Source: Capra hircus | Lineage: Eukaryota; Chordata; Mammalia; Artiodactyla; Bovidae | Assembly: GCF_001704415.2 (NCBI RefSeq) | Contig: NC_030808.1 | Span: forward strand, 79,390,594 to 79,454,593 | DNA length: 64,000 nucleotides | Direction of reading: 5' to 3' | Part shown: piece after piece, positions 52,766-63,938 of the stretch | Numbering within the stretch: position 1 is the first letter of the stretch | Layout of the letters: the number at the start of each line of letters is the position of its first letter | Translations under genes and position numbers: made by a program | The notes under the pieces: model-generated | Told to the model about the DNA's origin: nothing | Database searches by the model: none | Seen by the model: only the letters and a program-made list of their open reading frames with translations

Positions 52766-54619
52766 GCAAGATTAATTAGAATTTAAAAACAGAATAATTG
52801 CAGTTCCAGTTCCTTCCTTACTCCAGACCACCAGGAAATCCTCTGTGCCCCACAACACTGGAGCTCTGAGATTCATCCCTTCAGAAAACAGAACCACTGA
52901 ATCCTGAGTTGGGGACAGCACAGGGCTGGTGTGAGAAGTATGGCCCGAAAAAAGGATAAAGTGAAACTCTGAATACTGAACCTAAGGATTCCCACTCACC
53001 TTTCCAAGACCCACTTCCAGGATCCTCAGGCTGAGGTCCTAACCTCAAGGCAGAATGTTTCCTCTTATAAGAAAATGGAAGGGATTCATAGCAAAGACCT
53101 ATAGATAGGGATGTCTGGGATCCTTCAAGCTCAGTCTCTCTTCCCCAGCACACCCCAAAAGTTCACATGAGGACAACCATGAGTCATGCTGGCTGAATCT
53201 CCTCACCATTCCCTCATTCTGATCACAGTGTCTCTTCAAGTGTGGTGTCCACCTTAATAATCTCTCTGAACTTCATTGGAGGAAGATATAATGCTATACC
53301 CTTGGTGTTCTTGAAGGTCCATGTAGTTCCTGGGACCACATTAGCCTAAGTGAGGGCCCCCAATGCCACTGTGGTGGTGGACAGAGTAGATTAGCTCATG
53401 AGATTAATGTAGTTGGTATGCTTGCCTCTGCACAGAAATTACATATTATGAAAGTCTTATATTAAAGAAGAACCAAGGCTAGTCTATTATTTCCCAAGAG
53501 AGTTCATTCAGATGAAAATTAAAGATGAGCTTTGCTAGCAGAGTTCAGCAGAAAAATGATTTGCACAGAATGGCAGGAGAACCTCAAGGGGTAAGTTTTT
53601 GTTACCCTCAGTTCTAGTCCCAAAAACCTCTCACGATGCCTTTGAAGATTTGTTTCTCCAGGATATCAAGGCCTAAGGCATTGAATCATTGATCAGTCCA
53701 TTGATCAGTCCATGCAATGTTGTATCAGAATAAGAAACAATGTACAACTTAAGAACCAGCCATTATTACCCCACCTCCTTCTGGAATAAAGGTGTTTAGA
53801 TCCAGCAATATGGAGTAACTAGCTCAAGAGAAGTGATAGAGGAACCAAGCTAAAAGCTAGCCTTCCTGATTGCCAGGACACCATTCTTTGGAGAGAACAG
53901 TTAAGGAAAGGAGGCTTTTGCATTGACTGGAGGGTAAGAAAGGAACTCAAGAAGGAAACTACAGATAAAATTTTCTTCCTTTATAATTTCACTATGAACT
54001 CACCTTTATCACGAAAATATTGCCATCTCCATGGAACAACTTTCTACACATTTTCTTTTCCAGAAATAGAAGCGCCTTTATTGTCTTTGTGCAGGGACAT
54101 GACCAGTTGGAAATTATTTGTCATTCTGTGCTTGAATCCTTCACCTTCTTGTCCCTAATATGTATCCTCATACTTTGCAATCCTTCCTTCTGTTCTAACA
54201 TCCTAAATTTAGTGTAGACGTATTTGCCTTAAGTCTCCCAAGAGCCATAAAGGAGAATTTTAATAGGATAAGCTTGCTCTTGTGGTATTTTCAATTTACC
54301 CGAAGTTTAGATAATATTACTTTGTAGGCTAAATGCAGTAACAGGTAGATGTTAATATGCATAATGGCTCAAATGCATTAGGAAAGTATTTCTGACTTAG
54401 GAAATAGTACCAGTGGGTAAAAACTTTATCAGGTAGCTTCTTCTACGCAGCCATTCTTAGACTTAAGCTGATGGAAAATCTGCCGTCTTTAACCCCGGGC
54501 TCCCATGATTGTCCTGAGCATCCGCTGCATTTCTGTCAGGTGTCAGAAAGAGCTGGGAGGAGTACTGCATGGAGAGGTTCTCAGGGCCCTTGGAGCAGGC
54601 ACAGAGCATCCCCCTGCTT
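52766..54619. other. Unique spacer, about 1.85 kb
   Basis: No confident repeat family except a possible antisense MIR at 53740-53890. A 12-base unit ttgatcagtcca is tandemly doubled at 53689-53712. No exon or RNA gene recognised. Confidence 0.35.
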
Positions 54620-54626
54620 ACTAGCT

Positions 54627-54897
54627 GCTGCTAAGTCACTTCAGTCGTGTCCAACTCTGTGCGACCCCATAGATGGCAGCCCACCAGGCTCCGCCATCCC
54701 TGGGATTCTCCAGGCAAGAACACTGGAGTGGGTTGCCATTTCCTTCTCCAATGCATGAAAGTGAAAAGTGAAAGTGAAGTCGCTCAGTTGTGTCTGACTC
54801 TTCACGACCCCATGGACTGCAGCCCACCAGGCTCCTCCGTCCATGGGATTTCCCAGGCAAGAGTACTGGAGTGGGGTGCCATTGCCTTCTCTGACTC
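54627..54897 (-). mobile_element. BOV-A2 SINE dimer, antisense, target duplication
   Basis: Two antisense BovA units joined by the linker aaagtgaaaagtgaaagtga. The repeat actagct at 54620-54626 and 54898-54904 flanks it. Close to consensus. Confidence 0.92.
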
Positions 54898-54904
54898 ACT
54901 AGCT

Positions 54905-55270
54905 AGAACTCATCAAAATGGTGCACTAAACTGCATGCTTCAGGAGGGGTGGATGAGAGAGGACTGGGAAACAGTTTTAAGTTGGGCCATCAAGTTCCAC
55001 TGTTAATCCTATTAATATAACAAGGAAGGGCATACATTTGGATTGATAACCAGCCATTTTTGTCAAATGGCTGCTTTGCTAATATTTTTGGACATGAGAA
55101 AGTAAAATAGGATGTATTCAACTGATGTGTGACTTTACTTAAACAGGATTTCCCTAAATCTAATTCATTTTATTCTTATAAGCAAAAAGTTACCATTCTG
55201 AACTCCAGCCAACTTTTATTTAGCTTCCTTCTCTAAAAATATTGTATTAATTGTATTTACTACCCACTTC
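54905..55270. other. Unassigned spacer
   Basis: No repeat or gene recognised. Confidence 0.35.
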
Positions 55271-55274
55271 ATGT

Positions 55275-56110
55275 GTTTAGCATTAGAACAGATGTTGGGA
55301 ATGTATTAATCAGCAAAATGGACAAATTCACTGCTTACATGGAACTAAGGTTTTAATGGGAGAGAGTTGAGGAATAGAAAATAGATTTTTAAAATGCATT
55401 AAATAAGGACAAATACTAAAAGTAAAGGAAAGCAAAGTGATGAAAAAAAAGAATGGCTGGAACCATTTAGATAGGGAGGTTAGGCAGGTCCTCTTTGAGA
55501 AGGTGGCATTTAAACTGAAATCAAAATGACAAAGCTGGAGGGAGGCAGGTTTTGTGGAGGTGAAAGAGAGATTAATTGGAATTTGAAGGAGCCAGCCTCT
55601 TGAGATCTTAGGTATGAACATTTCAGGCTCAGAGAATGGTCAGTGCAAAGGCCCTGAGGTAGCCATGGTCTTGACTATGAGACAGAAACAAAGCAAGTAT
55701 GGATGGCAGGTTGTGAATGAGTGGAATTGGACAGGAGCTGCGGTCAGAATTGTTGGCACAAATCCAGATCATATAGCACCACAGAGGCTGTACTAAGATT
55801 TACTTTTACTTCAAGTGCGAGGGGAAGTAATTAGAGGGTTTGAAGCAGGAGAGTGAATCTTGCCTTCACTTTTTTTTTTTTTTTTTAGCACACTCTGACT
55901 CTTATGACCAAAATCAACTGAAGCCTGGCAGGAGAGACAAAGGTAGTATTTAGGAGGTCTCTGTCATGGTCCGAGATTGGAGGATAGTTATGTCTGGACT
56001 ATAGAGAAAGTAACAGAGATGAAAGAAGGCTGGAATTGGTGAAAGTTTTGAAAGTTCTGTGACTCAGACTTGCTGAATGATTTGTTCTGGAGGGAATGAG
56101 AAAGTGAAGA
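55275..56110 (-). mobile_element. Long L2 LINE fragment, antisense
   Basis: About 0.8 kb in antisense L2 order: ttcactgcttacatggaact, tttgagaaggtggcatttaa, agtgcaaaggccctgaggta, gcagacaggagctgcgg-like text near 55730, gagggtttgaagcaggagag, then agacaaaggtagtatttagg. A T-run interrupts it at about 55870-55886. Confidence 0.65.
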
Positions 56111-56835
56111 ATTCCAACTGCCTCTTACATTTGATACACTCTTTACTTTCTTTCTTTTATTTAATCTTATATATCCCCAGAAGAAAGCTTCTTAGGATCT
56201 GAACAGGGGGTCAGGAACTGGTTCCTGTTTCCTTTTTTGTTGTTTTATGTGCCTACACAAACTCCTTCTTGCTCTTTAATTTTTGTAAAGAAAATGAAAA
56301 TAGCTTCTACCTCCTACCTAAGAAAACTTATGAAAGGTGATAAATGTGAAAAATATTGCCTGTAACAAAATTCTAATAAGAACACAAGATGCTCTTCTGG
56401 TTGAGCAATACATCCTGAGCATTTGAATTTAATCAGATTGTAGCATATTTCTTTGCCCTTTTACAATGATGATGACTAACTGGCTCCCATGTGAGTGGGT
56501 TATAATTTTAGACAAAGGAAAAATAAAATAATTCTTGACTTGGGGCAGTTGATATCATTTAATTGAGTCATGGCTGCATAGATGACAACTGAATGTGCAG
56601 AAGATTCTAAGGAGAGTTTTTTTACATCAAAAGGAGGCTTCTAGTCTTCTTTCCCTTTGCTCTCTTATCCTTTTGTTAAGAAAGGGTCTTCTACTGCCTT
56701 CTGATTTGACTAATGGTATAGACAAGAAGCTCAAAAATGTATGTGAAATCATCTTTCATTCTGTACAAGTGAGCAGACACTTCTAGGCCTCAGAGATTGT
56801 GAAATTAAAGCAAAATAGAATTACAGTTCAACTTT
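56111..56835. other. Unassigned spacer
   Basis: AT-rich, no repeat or gene recognised. Confidence 0.35.
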
Positions 56836-57030
56836 GGGCTTCCCTTGTGGCTCAGCTGGTAAAGAATCTGCCTGCAATCGGGAGACCTGGGTTTGATCCC
56901 TGGGTTGGGAAGATCCCCTCGAGAAGGGAAAGGCTACCCACTCCAGTATTCTGGCCTGGAGAATTCCATGGACTCTATAGTCCGTGGGGTCGCAAAGAGT
57001 CGGACAGGACTGAGCAACTTTCACTTTCAG
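56836..57030 (+). mobile_element. Bov-tA SINE
   Basis: Sense Bov-tA: gggcttcccttgtggctcag, ggtttgatccctgggttggg, cccactccagtattctggcc, gagtcggacaggactgagca. The BovA body is slightly shortened. Confidence 0.92.
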
Positions 57031-57805
57031 ATGTAGTAGTTTTGAGTCTGCAAAACCACTCAAGAACTCGAGACTATAGACAAAACTTAAGTGATTTTAT
57101 GTACTCTTTGTTAAATAACTCAGAGTTAAAATTTTATTCTTAGGAAGTAAATTTCTCCTTTGATGGGGAGGGAACTCGAAGAAAATAGAAGTTCTGTAAG
57201 TAGCTGGAAAATCTTATCTTCTATGGCCTCTGTTCCCGAATCTTCATGTGATCATTCAGTAGCAGTGCTCTCATACGTTTCCTTAAGGCTGCTCAGAATC
57301 TTGCTACCTTGCCAGTCTGGTGACATGTATTTCTAAAGCTGTATTTCTAAACCTTTATATCTTTGATAATGGCCATTCAATATTAGAGCAAGATGTGTGG
57401 CTGATTATATTACTGAGAAAGAAAATTCTTCTGATTATTTGTCTGCTAAAGAAGGTAATTTCTATGTCTTTTTGGTCTCATAGCTGTTTCTATAAATGAA
57501 GAAAATGTATAGTGCAACCATTATTTCTATTTCCCCACATTTTAAATTCCTTCTTTCATACATTTAGTGATTTAAAATAATTGTTTTTCTCTATAGCAGA
57601 TAACTCTATTATCTCAAATTCTTGGGAGCCTTAAATTTGCTGTTTTAATGTATTATCTGTCTCTGTGTGTATTTCTCTCTGTCTCAGTGTTTAATTTCCT
57701 TTGTTTCTGTATTTCAATTTGAGAACATCTGCAAGGGTCTACCTGTGGAAATATTGTAACTCCTGGGTTAGGGTTTATATTTCCTCTGGCAGGTATTACT
57801 AACCC
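57031..57805. other. Unassigned spacer
   Basis: AT-rich, no repeat or gene recognised. Confidence 0.35.
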
Positions 57806-57809
57806 TGCA

Positions 57810-57954
57810 TAACTTTCATTTAAAAAACATGAAATTTAAGAACAGTTTAGATTCACAGAAAAGTAGATATAATAGTACAGAGGTTTCCATATACCTTGCT
57901 CCCCCATTATTAACGTCTTCTAGTATGGCGTGTTTGTTATAACTAATTAACCAG
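57810..57954 (-). mobile_element. Old L1 fragment, left part
   Basis: agaacagtttagattcacag, agtacagaggtttccatata and tctagtatggcgtgtttgtt match an old L1-type 3' region in antisense. It continues between and beyond the two SINEs, to about 58580. Confidence 0.5.
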
Positions 57955-58149
57955 CGAAAGTGAAGTCACTCAGTCGTGTCCGACTCTTTGTGACCTCGTG
58001 GACTGTATTCTGCCAGGCTCCTCTGTCCATGGGATTCTCCAGGCAAGAATACTGGAGTGGGTTGCCATTCCCTTCTCCAGGGGATCTTCCTGACCTAGGG
58101 ATTGAAGCCGGGCCTCCCGCATTGCAGGCAGTCGCTTTACCCTCTGAGC
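57955..58149 (-). mobile_element. Bov-tA SINE, antisense, in L1
   Basis: Antisense Bov-tA from gtgaagtcactcagtcgtgt to ctttaccctctgagc. The short repeat aaccag flanks it (57949-57954 and 58150-58155). Confidence 0.9.
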
Positions 58150-58155
58150 AACCAG

Positions 58156-58179
58156 TACATTATTGTTAGCTAAAGTCTA
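58156..58179 (-). mobile_element. L1 piece between SINEs
   Basis: tacattattgttagctaaag is the next part of the interrupted L1. Its end (58167-58179) is the left target duplication of the second SINE. Confidence 0.5.
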
Positions 58180-58406
58180 CGGTGCATGCCTGCGTCCTCA
58201 ATTGCTTTATTCAAGTCCACCTCTTTGCGATCCTATGGACTGTAGCCTGCTAGGCTATTCTGCTCATGGGATTCTCCAGGCAAGAATACTGGAGTGTGTT
58301 GCCATGCCCTCCTCCAGGGGATCTTCCCAACCCAGAGATCCAACCTGTCTCCTGCTTCTCCCGCGTGGCAAGTGGATTCTTTACCACTGGGCCACCGGGG
58401 AAGCCC
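58180..58406 (-). mobile_element. Bov-tA SINE, antisense, 13-base target duplication
   Basis: Antisense Bov-tA from cggtgcatgcctgcgtcctc to ggccaccggggaagccc. The perfect repeat tagctaaagtcta is at 58167-58179 and 58407-58419. Confidence 0.93.
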
Positions 58407-58419
58407 TAGCTAAAGTCTA

Positions 58420-58580
58420 TGCTTAATTTAGTTTCCTTAGTTTTTAACCTACTGTGCTTTCTGTCCCAGGATCCCATAGAACACCATTTACATTTCTTCT
58501 TCATGTCTCCTTAGTCGCCTCTAGATTGTGACAATTTTTCATTTTCCTTATTTTTGATGACCTTGGCCCTGTACCTCCCT
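58420..58580 (-). mobile_element. Old L1 fragment, right part
   Basis: ttccttagtttttaacctac, cccaggatcccatagaacac and ttatttttgatgaccttggc continue the antisense L1. Confidence 0.5.
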
Positions 58581-58639
58581 GCATCTAAAAATAATTTCTC
58601 AGATATGCATACACGTATTTGAGAATATATATGTATATA

Positions 58640-58850
58640 GGGGCTTTCCAGGTGGCACAATGATAAAGAATCCACCTGCCAAGCAGGAGATGTGGGCTCA
58701 ATCCCTGGGTTGGGAAGATCTCCTGGAGAAGAAAATACCAACCCACTCCAGTGACTTGTATTCCATTCTTGCCTGGGAAATTTCGTGGACAGAGGAGGCT
58801 GGTGGGTTACACTCCATGGGGTCACAAAGAATCAAACACAGCTGACTGAC
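58640..58850 (+). mobile_element. Bov-tA SINE with small internal insertion
   Basis: Sense Bov-tA (ggggctttccaggtggcaca to gtcacaaagaatcaaacaca). About 14 extra bases at 58756-58769 duplicate the motif before attcttgcc. Confidence 0.88.
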
Positions 58851-58869
58851 CAAGCACACCTGTCAAATA

Positions 58870-59395
58870 GTCCAAATTACAAGAAGAAACTGGCAAAGCC
58901 ACAATTATAGGGGAATATTTTAACATTTCTTCCTCTGATAGACCAAGTAAGCAGAAACTTAGTAAGGATATAAAACATTTGAGTAACACAATTACCAACC
59001 TTGATCTAATACAGATACAGACATAGATAGAGTACTGCATTTCCAAATCAGGGAAAACCCACTTTTTTCAAGCACATACCAAACATGCACAAAGATTAGC
59101 CACATACTTTTCCACAAACATAAAAATCAAGTTTCAACAAAAATAAAAATCAGACCACAGTGCATATGTTTAATTATTTTCCAAAGTTAATTAAATATTC
59201 ACATGTATTTTAAAAATTTAAAATCTCATGAATTATTCATAGATCAAATAAAACAGTAAAATAGAAAATTGAATACTAAATCAGGGGCATTAAAAACACT
59301 AAATTAGAAAATATTTAGAAGTGACTGAATGAAAATGTGTCAAGATTTGGAAGGTACAGCCAAAACAGAAATTAAAAGGGAAATTTTTGCTATCC
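58870..59395 (+). mobile_element. Old L1 ORF2 fragment, sense
   Basis: A-rich L1-like words: tttttcaagcacataccaaa, aaaatcagaccacagtgcat, tacagccaaaacagaaatta, aaaagggaaatttttgctat, as in the endonuclease-RT region of L1 ORF2. No open frame remains. Confidence 0.5.
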
Positions 59396-59875
59396 CACTA
59401 TCTGCGATGTTAGGTTTGATTGCCTGGTGAAATGTACTGACCATCTGTTCTTCTTTCAGTAATATGCTTTTTTATTTGAATTAGTAATTTGTGTGGTGAT
59501 GTTTTGGTACTAGGGTAAATACTCTATTCCCCATACATTTTACCTAATTGTTTGAGCTCCTTTTGATGATCCTTGAAAGAATCAATTATTATTTTGGAGC
59601 TTACAAAAGGGTGATTTTCTGTTTCTATCATCTTCTCTGTATTTATTCATCTGGGGACTTTAGATATGATTCAAGGAGTCATTCAAAGAGTTCTTTTTCT
59701 GTATGCAAAGTGGAGTCAGTGGAGATTTTATACAAAGAAATTTGGAGAACAGGAAAAGAGTAAACGTCTTCTGTGGGGTTTGTACCAAGATTGCAGAGTT
59801 TCAATTCTGTTTTCTTGTCTCTGAGACTCCCCATGGAGACAGCCACTTTGGTCTGAATTTGTTCCTGCATGCTAA
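59396..59875. other. Unassigned spacer
   Basis: No repeat or gene recognised. Confidence 0.35.
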
Positions 59876-60078
59876 GGGCTTCCCTCATAGCTCAGTCGGT
59901 ACAGAATCTGCCTGCAATGCAGGAGACCTGGGTTCGATTCCTGGGTCGGGAAGATCCCCTGGAGAAGGAAATGGCAACCCACTCCAGTATTCTTGCCTAG
60001 AGAATCCCATGGACAGAGAGGCCTGGTGGGCTATAGTCCATGGGGTCGTAAAGAGCTGGACATGACTGAAGCAAATTA
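59876..60078 (+). mobile_element. Bov-tA SINE, first arm of an inverted pair
   Basis: Sense Bov-tA close to consensus: gggcttccctcatagctcag to taaagagctggacatgactg. Confidence 0.93.
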
Positions 60079-60098
60079 GTGGTGGTGACGATGATTTA

Positions 60099-60304
60099 GA
60101 CGCCAAGTCATGTCCAACTCTTGTGACCCTATGAATTGTAGCCCACCAGGCTCCTCTGTCCATGGGATTCTCCAAGCAAGAACACTGGAGTGGGTTGTCA
60201 TGCCCTCTTCCAAGGGCTCTCTTCCGGATCCAGGGATCAAACCCGTTTCTTATGTCTCCTGCATTGCAGGCAGATTCTTTGCCTCCAGTGCCACCTGGTA
60301 AGCC
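60099..60304 (-). mobile_element. Bov-tA SINE, second arm of an inverted pair
   Basis: Antisense Bov-tA: acgccaagtcatgtccaact to gccacctggtaagcccc. Only about 20 bases separate it from the sense copy, so the two can pair over about 200 bases. Confidence 0.92.
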
Positions 60305-60499
60305 CCTTAGTCTGCATGCTCATCCTAATTAGGGAAGACAAGGAGAGCTCTAGCACCCTAGTTCTCAGGCTTTCCCAGCAGTAAACATACATGGACTCAA
60401 GCAGCTTTTCAATTGTGATTTTAACTTTACAAGCAATTATCAAGTCTTTGCACATACATGTGTATATATAGACATATATTTCCATTGCTTGAACATGTT
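60305..60499. other. Unassigned spacer
   Basis: No repeat or gene recognised. Confidence 0.35.
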
Positions 60500-60785
60500 A
60501 AACATCTCTGAAAATACAAATTTTTTTTTCTGACCATAGATTCTAATCCTAGGAATTTTTCCTAAGGAAGATGTATAAGAACATATCTATAACATTTCAG
60601 TGTAGCTTATTTAAAAAATCATATAAACAGCTTTAATGCCAAGCAAAATGTATTGGCTGAATAAATGTGCAGGTATATAACAGATATTATAAATCTACTG
60701 AAAAATGATATGGCAGAAGTATATTTAATGACAATAAACATTTTCATTAAGTAAATTAGTAGATGCAAATAGGTACAAAAACATA
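60500..60785 (+). mobile_element. Old L1-like fragment
   Basis: tcctaggaatttttcctaag, ataagaacatatctataaca, tattggctgaataaatgtgc and aaaatgatatggcagaagta resemble an old L1 3' region in sense. Family level is uncertain. Confidence 0.4.
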
Positions 60786-61540
60786 GATCAATTCCCTTCC
60801 AAGAGACTTCCAGGCTCTTATGTAGACGTATGTTTTCAAAGCTTGGAGTTTCCAGATTCTTCTTCCTGTCTAGAGTGGAGTTTCAGTTCAGCTGGAATGT
60901 AAATAGGATTATTGTAAAAGGGATTTCCTAGTCCTCTACCCAATAGCATCTGCATCCAAGATCCTTTTCAGCCCAAACACCTGATAGGCATAACCCAAGC
61001 TTACTGCTCAGTCCTGTCCCCACATTTCTCTTTTTTTTCACACTCTGTCCAGATTAACTTCACTCATAAGGAAAAATGAGCGATGTGGAGCACTGTCAAA
61101 TTCATGGTGGGAGGCAAAGGAGGACAGCATTTCACAGTGCATAGGAGTTCCCATTCAGCACCCCAGACCGGCATCTTCTTTCATACCTGTTTCCTTATGT
61201 AACTTGGCTTTGCACCTGTCTTCATGTAGCCTCTTGGTTGCTGTCTCCTGCCTCCAGGGAACAATTACTCTGGGAGACATCTTAAGTCTCTTCTCTTCTT
61301 AGAAACAATTACTCAATTACTCTTCTTAGACATCTTAGTCTCTTCTCTCCTACTTGGATGCTCTTTCCCAGTCTGTAATATCATCTTTTAAATAAGTCTA
61401 AGTCCAGTACACTGAAGATGAAGACTTTTTTCTATTATCAACAAACAAAAAAAATCCTCTAGTTACCTGGATCCATATTTCTTATGGAAAGAATGGTTAT
61501 AAACAATAAATATTTTTCTCCAATCAGCCATGTGTTAAAT
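60786..61540. other. Unassigned spacer with a tandem duplication
   Basis: 61261-61304 and 61305-61356 are an imperfect duplication (both start acaattactc and contain gacatctta plus gtctcttctct). Otherwise unassigned. Confidence 0.4.
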
Positions 61541-62093
61541 TCAGTTCAGTTCAGTTCAGTCACTCAGTCCTGTCCGACTCTTTGCAACCCCATGAACTGC
61601 AGCACGCCAGGCTTCCCTGTCCATCACAAACTCCTGGAGTTCACTCAGACTCATGTCCATCGAGTTGGTGATGCCATCCAGACATCTCATCCTCTGTTGT
61701 TCCCTTCTCCTGCTGCCCCCAATCCCTCCCAGCATCAGAGTCTTTTCCAACTGGTCAACTCTTCACATGAGGTGGCCAAAGTATTGGAGTTTCAGCTTTA
61801 GCATCATTCCTTCCAAAGAACACCCAGGGCTGATCTCCTTTAGAATGGATGGGTTGGATCTCCTTGCAGTCCAAGGGACTCTCAAGAGTCTTCTCCAACA
61901 CCACAGTTCAAAAGCATCAATTCTTCGGTGCTCAGCTTTCTTCACAGTCCAACTTTCACATCCATACATGACCAGTGGAAAAACCATAGCCTTGACTAGA
62001 CGGACCTTTGTTGGCAAAGTAATGTCTCTGCTTTTGAATATGCTCTCCAGGTTGGTCATAACTGTCCTCCCAAGGAGTAAGCGTCTTTTAATT
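61541..62093 (-). mobile_element. BovB 3' part, antisense
   Basis: About 550 bases of antisense BovB from the TTCAG tail repeats to gcgtcttttaattt. On the minus strand 62059-61763 still reads KSRDITLPTKVRLVKAMVFP, YGCESWTVKKAEHRR and WTARRSNPSILKEISPG. 5'-truncated within the C-terminal coding region. Confidence 0.93.
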
Positions 62094-62732
62094 TACCATT
62101 CTATTATTAATATGCATTTTTTTAATGTAATTCATGTGAAGCAAAAAGAGAGAGAAAGAAAAAAAAAGGTAGCCCTTTTCTGTTTAGTCTGAGGCAGCTA
62201 CTTTTGGATTTCTAGGCTCCATCTCTGTGTCTTTAACATCTAGGACAGTGCCTGGCAAGTATTAGGTATCCGTACATTACTGTTTCCCTCCCTTTTCAGG
62301 TACTTCAAGTGAGGTGTCCCCCTGCTGTAATCCATGTTAGGATTATCCCAGGGTTCCTAGCCTGTGGCCACTCCCTGCAGCTCTTGGGCACCTATGAGTC
62401 TGACAAGTCTGGATATGGTCAGAGCCTAGTGAGCATTTCAAGTGCTGACAATGAAAGAGAAGGGACCACTAGGAAGTGACCTTTCTCTGCGTCCTGTTGC
62501 TGGAGGTCACGTGGTATGAGAGAGGGAGTGCTGGGTTTTGAGGTTTGACCTGATGGAGGTGAGTCCAAGACTAATGACTTCAACTTATATGGAAATAGGT
62601 CCCCTTTCTGAGTGTTATTTTTTTCATGTATGATTTAGAGATCATTGTCCCACATTGGCGAGGGCAGGGCCATGCATGTCTGTCTGATTCCCATTGTAGG
62701 TCCTAGATTAGCATGAAACCTGTCACTAGAAA
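62094..62732 (+). other. Spacer with possible L2 tail
   Basis: aacatctaggacagtgcctg (about 62237) recalls a sense L2 or MIR 3' end. The rest is unassigned; A-rich at 62142-62168. Confidence 0.35.
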
Positions 62733-62913
62733 CCAGAGGTTCTCAGTTGAAGCCAGAGCACCTAGGGAGCTTTCATCTCCCACCAGTACTGAGCACCACC
62801 CAGACCAATTAGAGAAGGGTCCCTGGGGGTGTGTCTGGGCATCAGGCTTTTATTCAGTATTCCTTAGGCTCCCCAGGTGCTTCTGACACTCATCCAGGAC
62901 TGAGAGCCAGTGT
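62733..62913. mobile_element. MER5A-type hAT-Charlie DNA transposon
   Basis: ccagaggttctcagttgaag at the left and ccaggactgagagccagtgt at the right are imperfect inverted ends. The gcacctagggagctttcatc and ggctccccaggtgcttctga blocks inside are also mutually inverted, as in MER5A. Confidence 0.75.
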
Positions 62914-63435
62914 TGCAGAGTGCTCGATAAATATTTACTGACTGACTGAGTGAAGTTGTTGCCACAGGCGTTTTTCTCTCCTGTGCGTTCAGACACTGAC
63001 TGAAGTCAGGATGTTCCGCATCAAGGGCAAAAATTGTGCTGCTCATCACCCCTAATCGAATTGCTTTTTCCAGTTCAGGGAGGTCTGCTTGCTGCCTTCT
63101 TCGACCTTCTCTGGTTGCGTGGCTGGTGATTCTCTTGTTATTTATCTGCCCCCGTGGCTCCTGTCTCTATTCTTGTGGGTTCCTCATCGGTCTTCCCCTC
63201 CTCCTCTGTAATCTTCTTGGCCTTTTTTCTTCTTACTGCTGCTAAGTTCACGAGTAGCACTCGCTTACCACCGATAACACCATGTACTTTCAACTATTCC
63301 CATTTTTTATTTTCTGCTAAATTAGTTTTGCCTTGTGCTTCACATTGGAAAATACATCCCCAGCCTCTCCTTCACTGTTAAATTGCTGTCTCTGGGAATA
63401 AGATTTTCTCTGAAGCTTTGAGCTGGCTGACAAAT
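62914..63435. other. Unassigned spacer
   Basis: It begins with an L2/MIR-like gctcgataaatatttactga (62922-62941). Then a pyrimidine-rich stretch follows with no recognised gene or repeat. Confidence 0.35.
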
Positions 63436-63439
63436 CAGA

Positions 63440-63600
63440 AAATTCATCCCCCAGGTTACAGAAAAGGACATCAAGGCCCAGCAAGAAGGAATAGCTACTC
63501 AGGGTCACAGAGTGGGCTCACAGCAGGTGGGGGCTGGATCACAGGTTTCTTTATGTCCACTCCACGCTCCCTTCAGGCCACCACACTACCTTGCTAGTGA
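63440..63600 (-). mobile_element. MIR SINE, antisense
   Basis: ggttacagaaaaggacatca, aatagctactcagggtcaca, gggggctggatcacaggttt, ccactccacgctccc. Confidence 0.65.
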
Positions 63601-63724
63601 GGCCTGGGGCTTTTTTGACAACTCATTGCTTCTCTTTCACAGAGGATTTGCTCCTCTTTAAATCTGAACCTTGCCAGAATCTATTAATTTCATCACTCAG
63701 AAGAGAAGGGAGGATTGCTGGGCC

Positions 63725-63938
63725 GTGCTGCACTTAGTCGCTCAGTCGTGTCCAGCTCTTTGCAACCCCATGCACTGTAGCCCACCAGGTTCCTCTGTCC
63801 ATGGGGATTCTCCAGGCAAGAATACTGGAGTGTTTTACCATGCTCTCTTCCACGGGAATCTTCCCAACACAGGGATGGAACCCAGGTATCCCACATTGCA
63901 GGCAGATTCTTTTATAGTCTGAGCCACTAGGGAAGCCC
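63725..63938 (-). mobile_element. Bov-tA SINE, antisense
   Basis: Antisense Bov-tA from gtgctgcacttagtcgctca to the head gagccactagggaagccc. Confidence 0.93.

Noticed and set aside
59876..59950. tRNA-like box sequences in SINE heads (also at 3.5, 6.5, 38.1, 52.3 and 56.8 kb)
   Set aside because: They belong to Bov-tA and CHR SINE heads derived from tRNA-Glu. They do not form an intact tRNA and continue straight into SINE body, so they are not tRNA genes.
61541..62093. Target duplication for the 61.5 kb BovB (ttaaatt versus ttaattt)
   Set aside because: The flanks are short, AT-rich and not identical, so I do not count them as a duplication.
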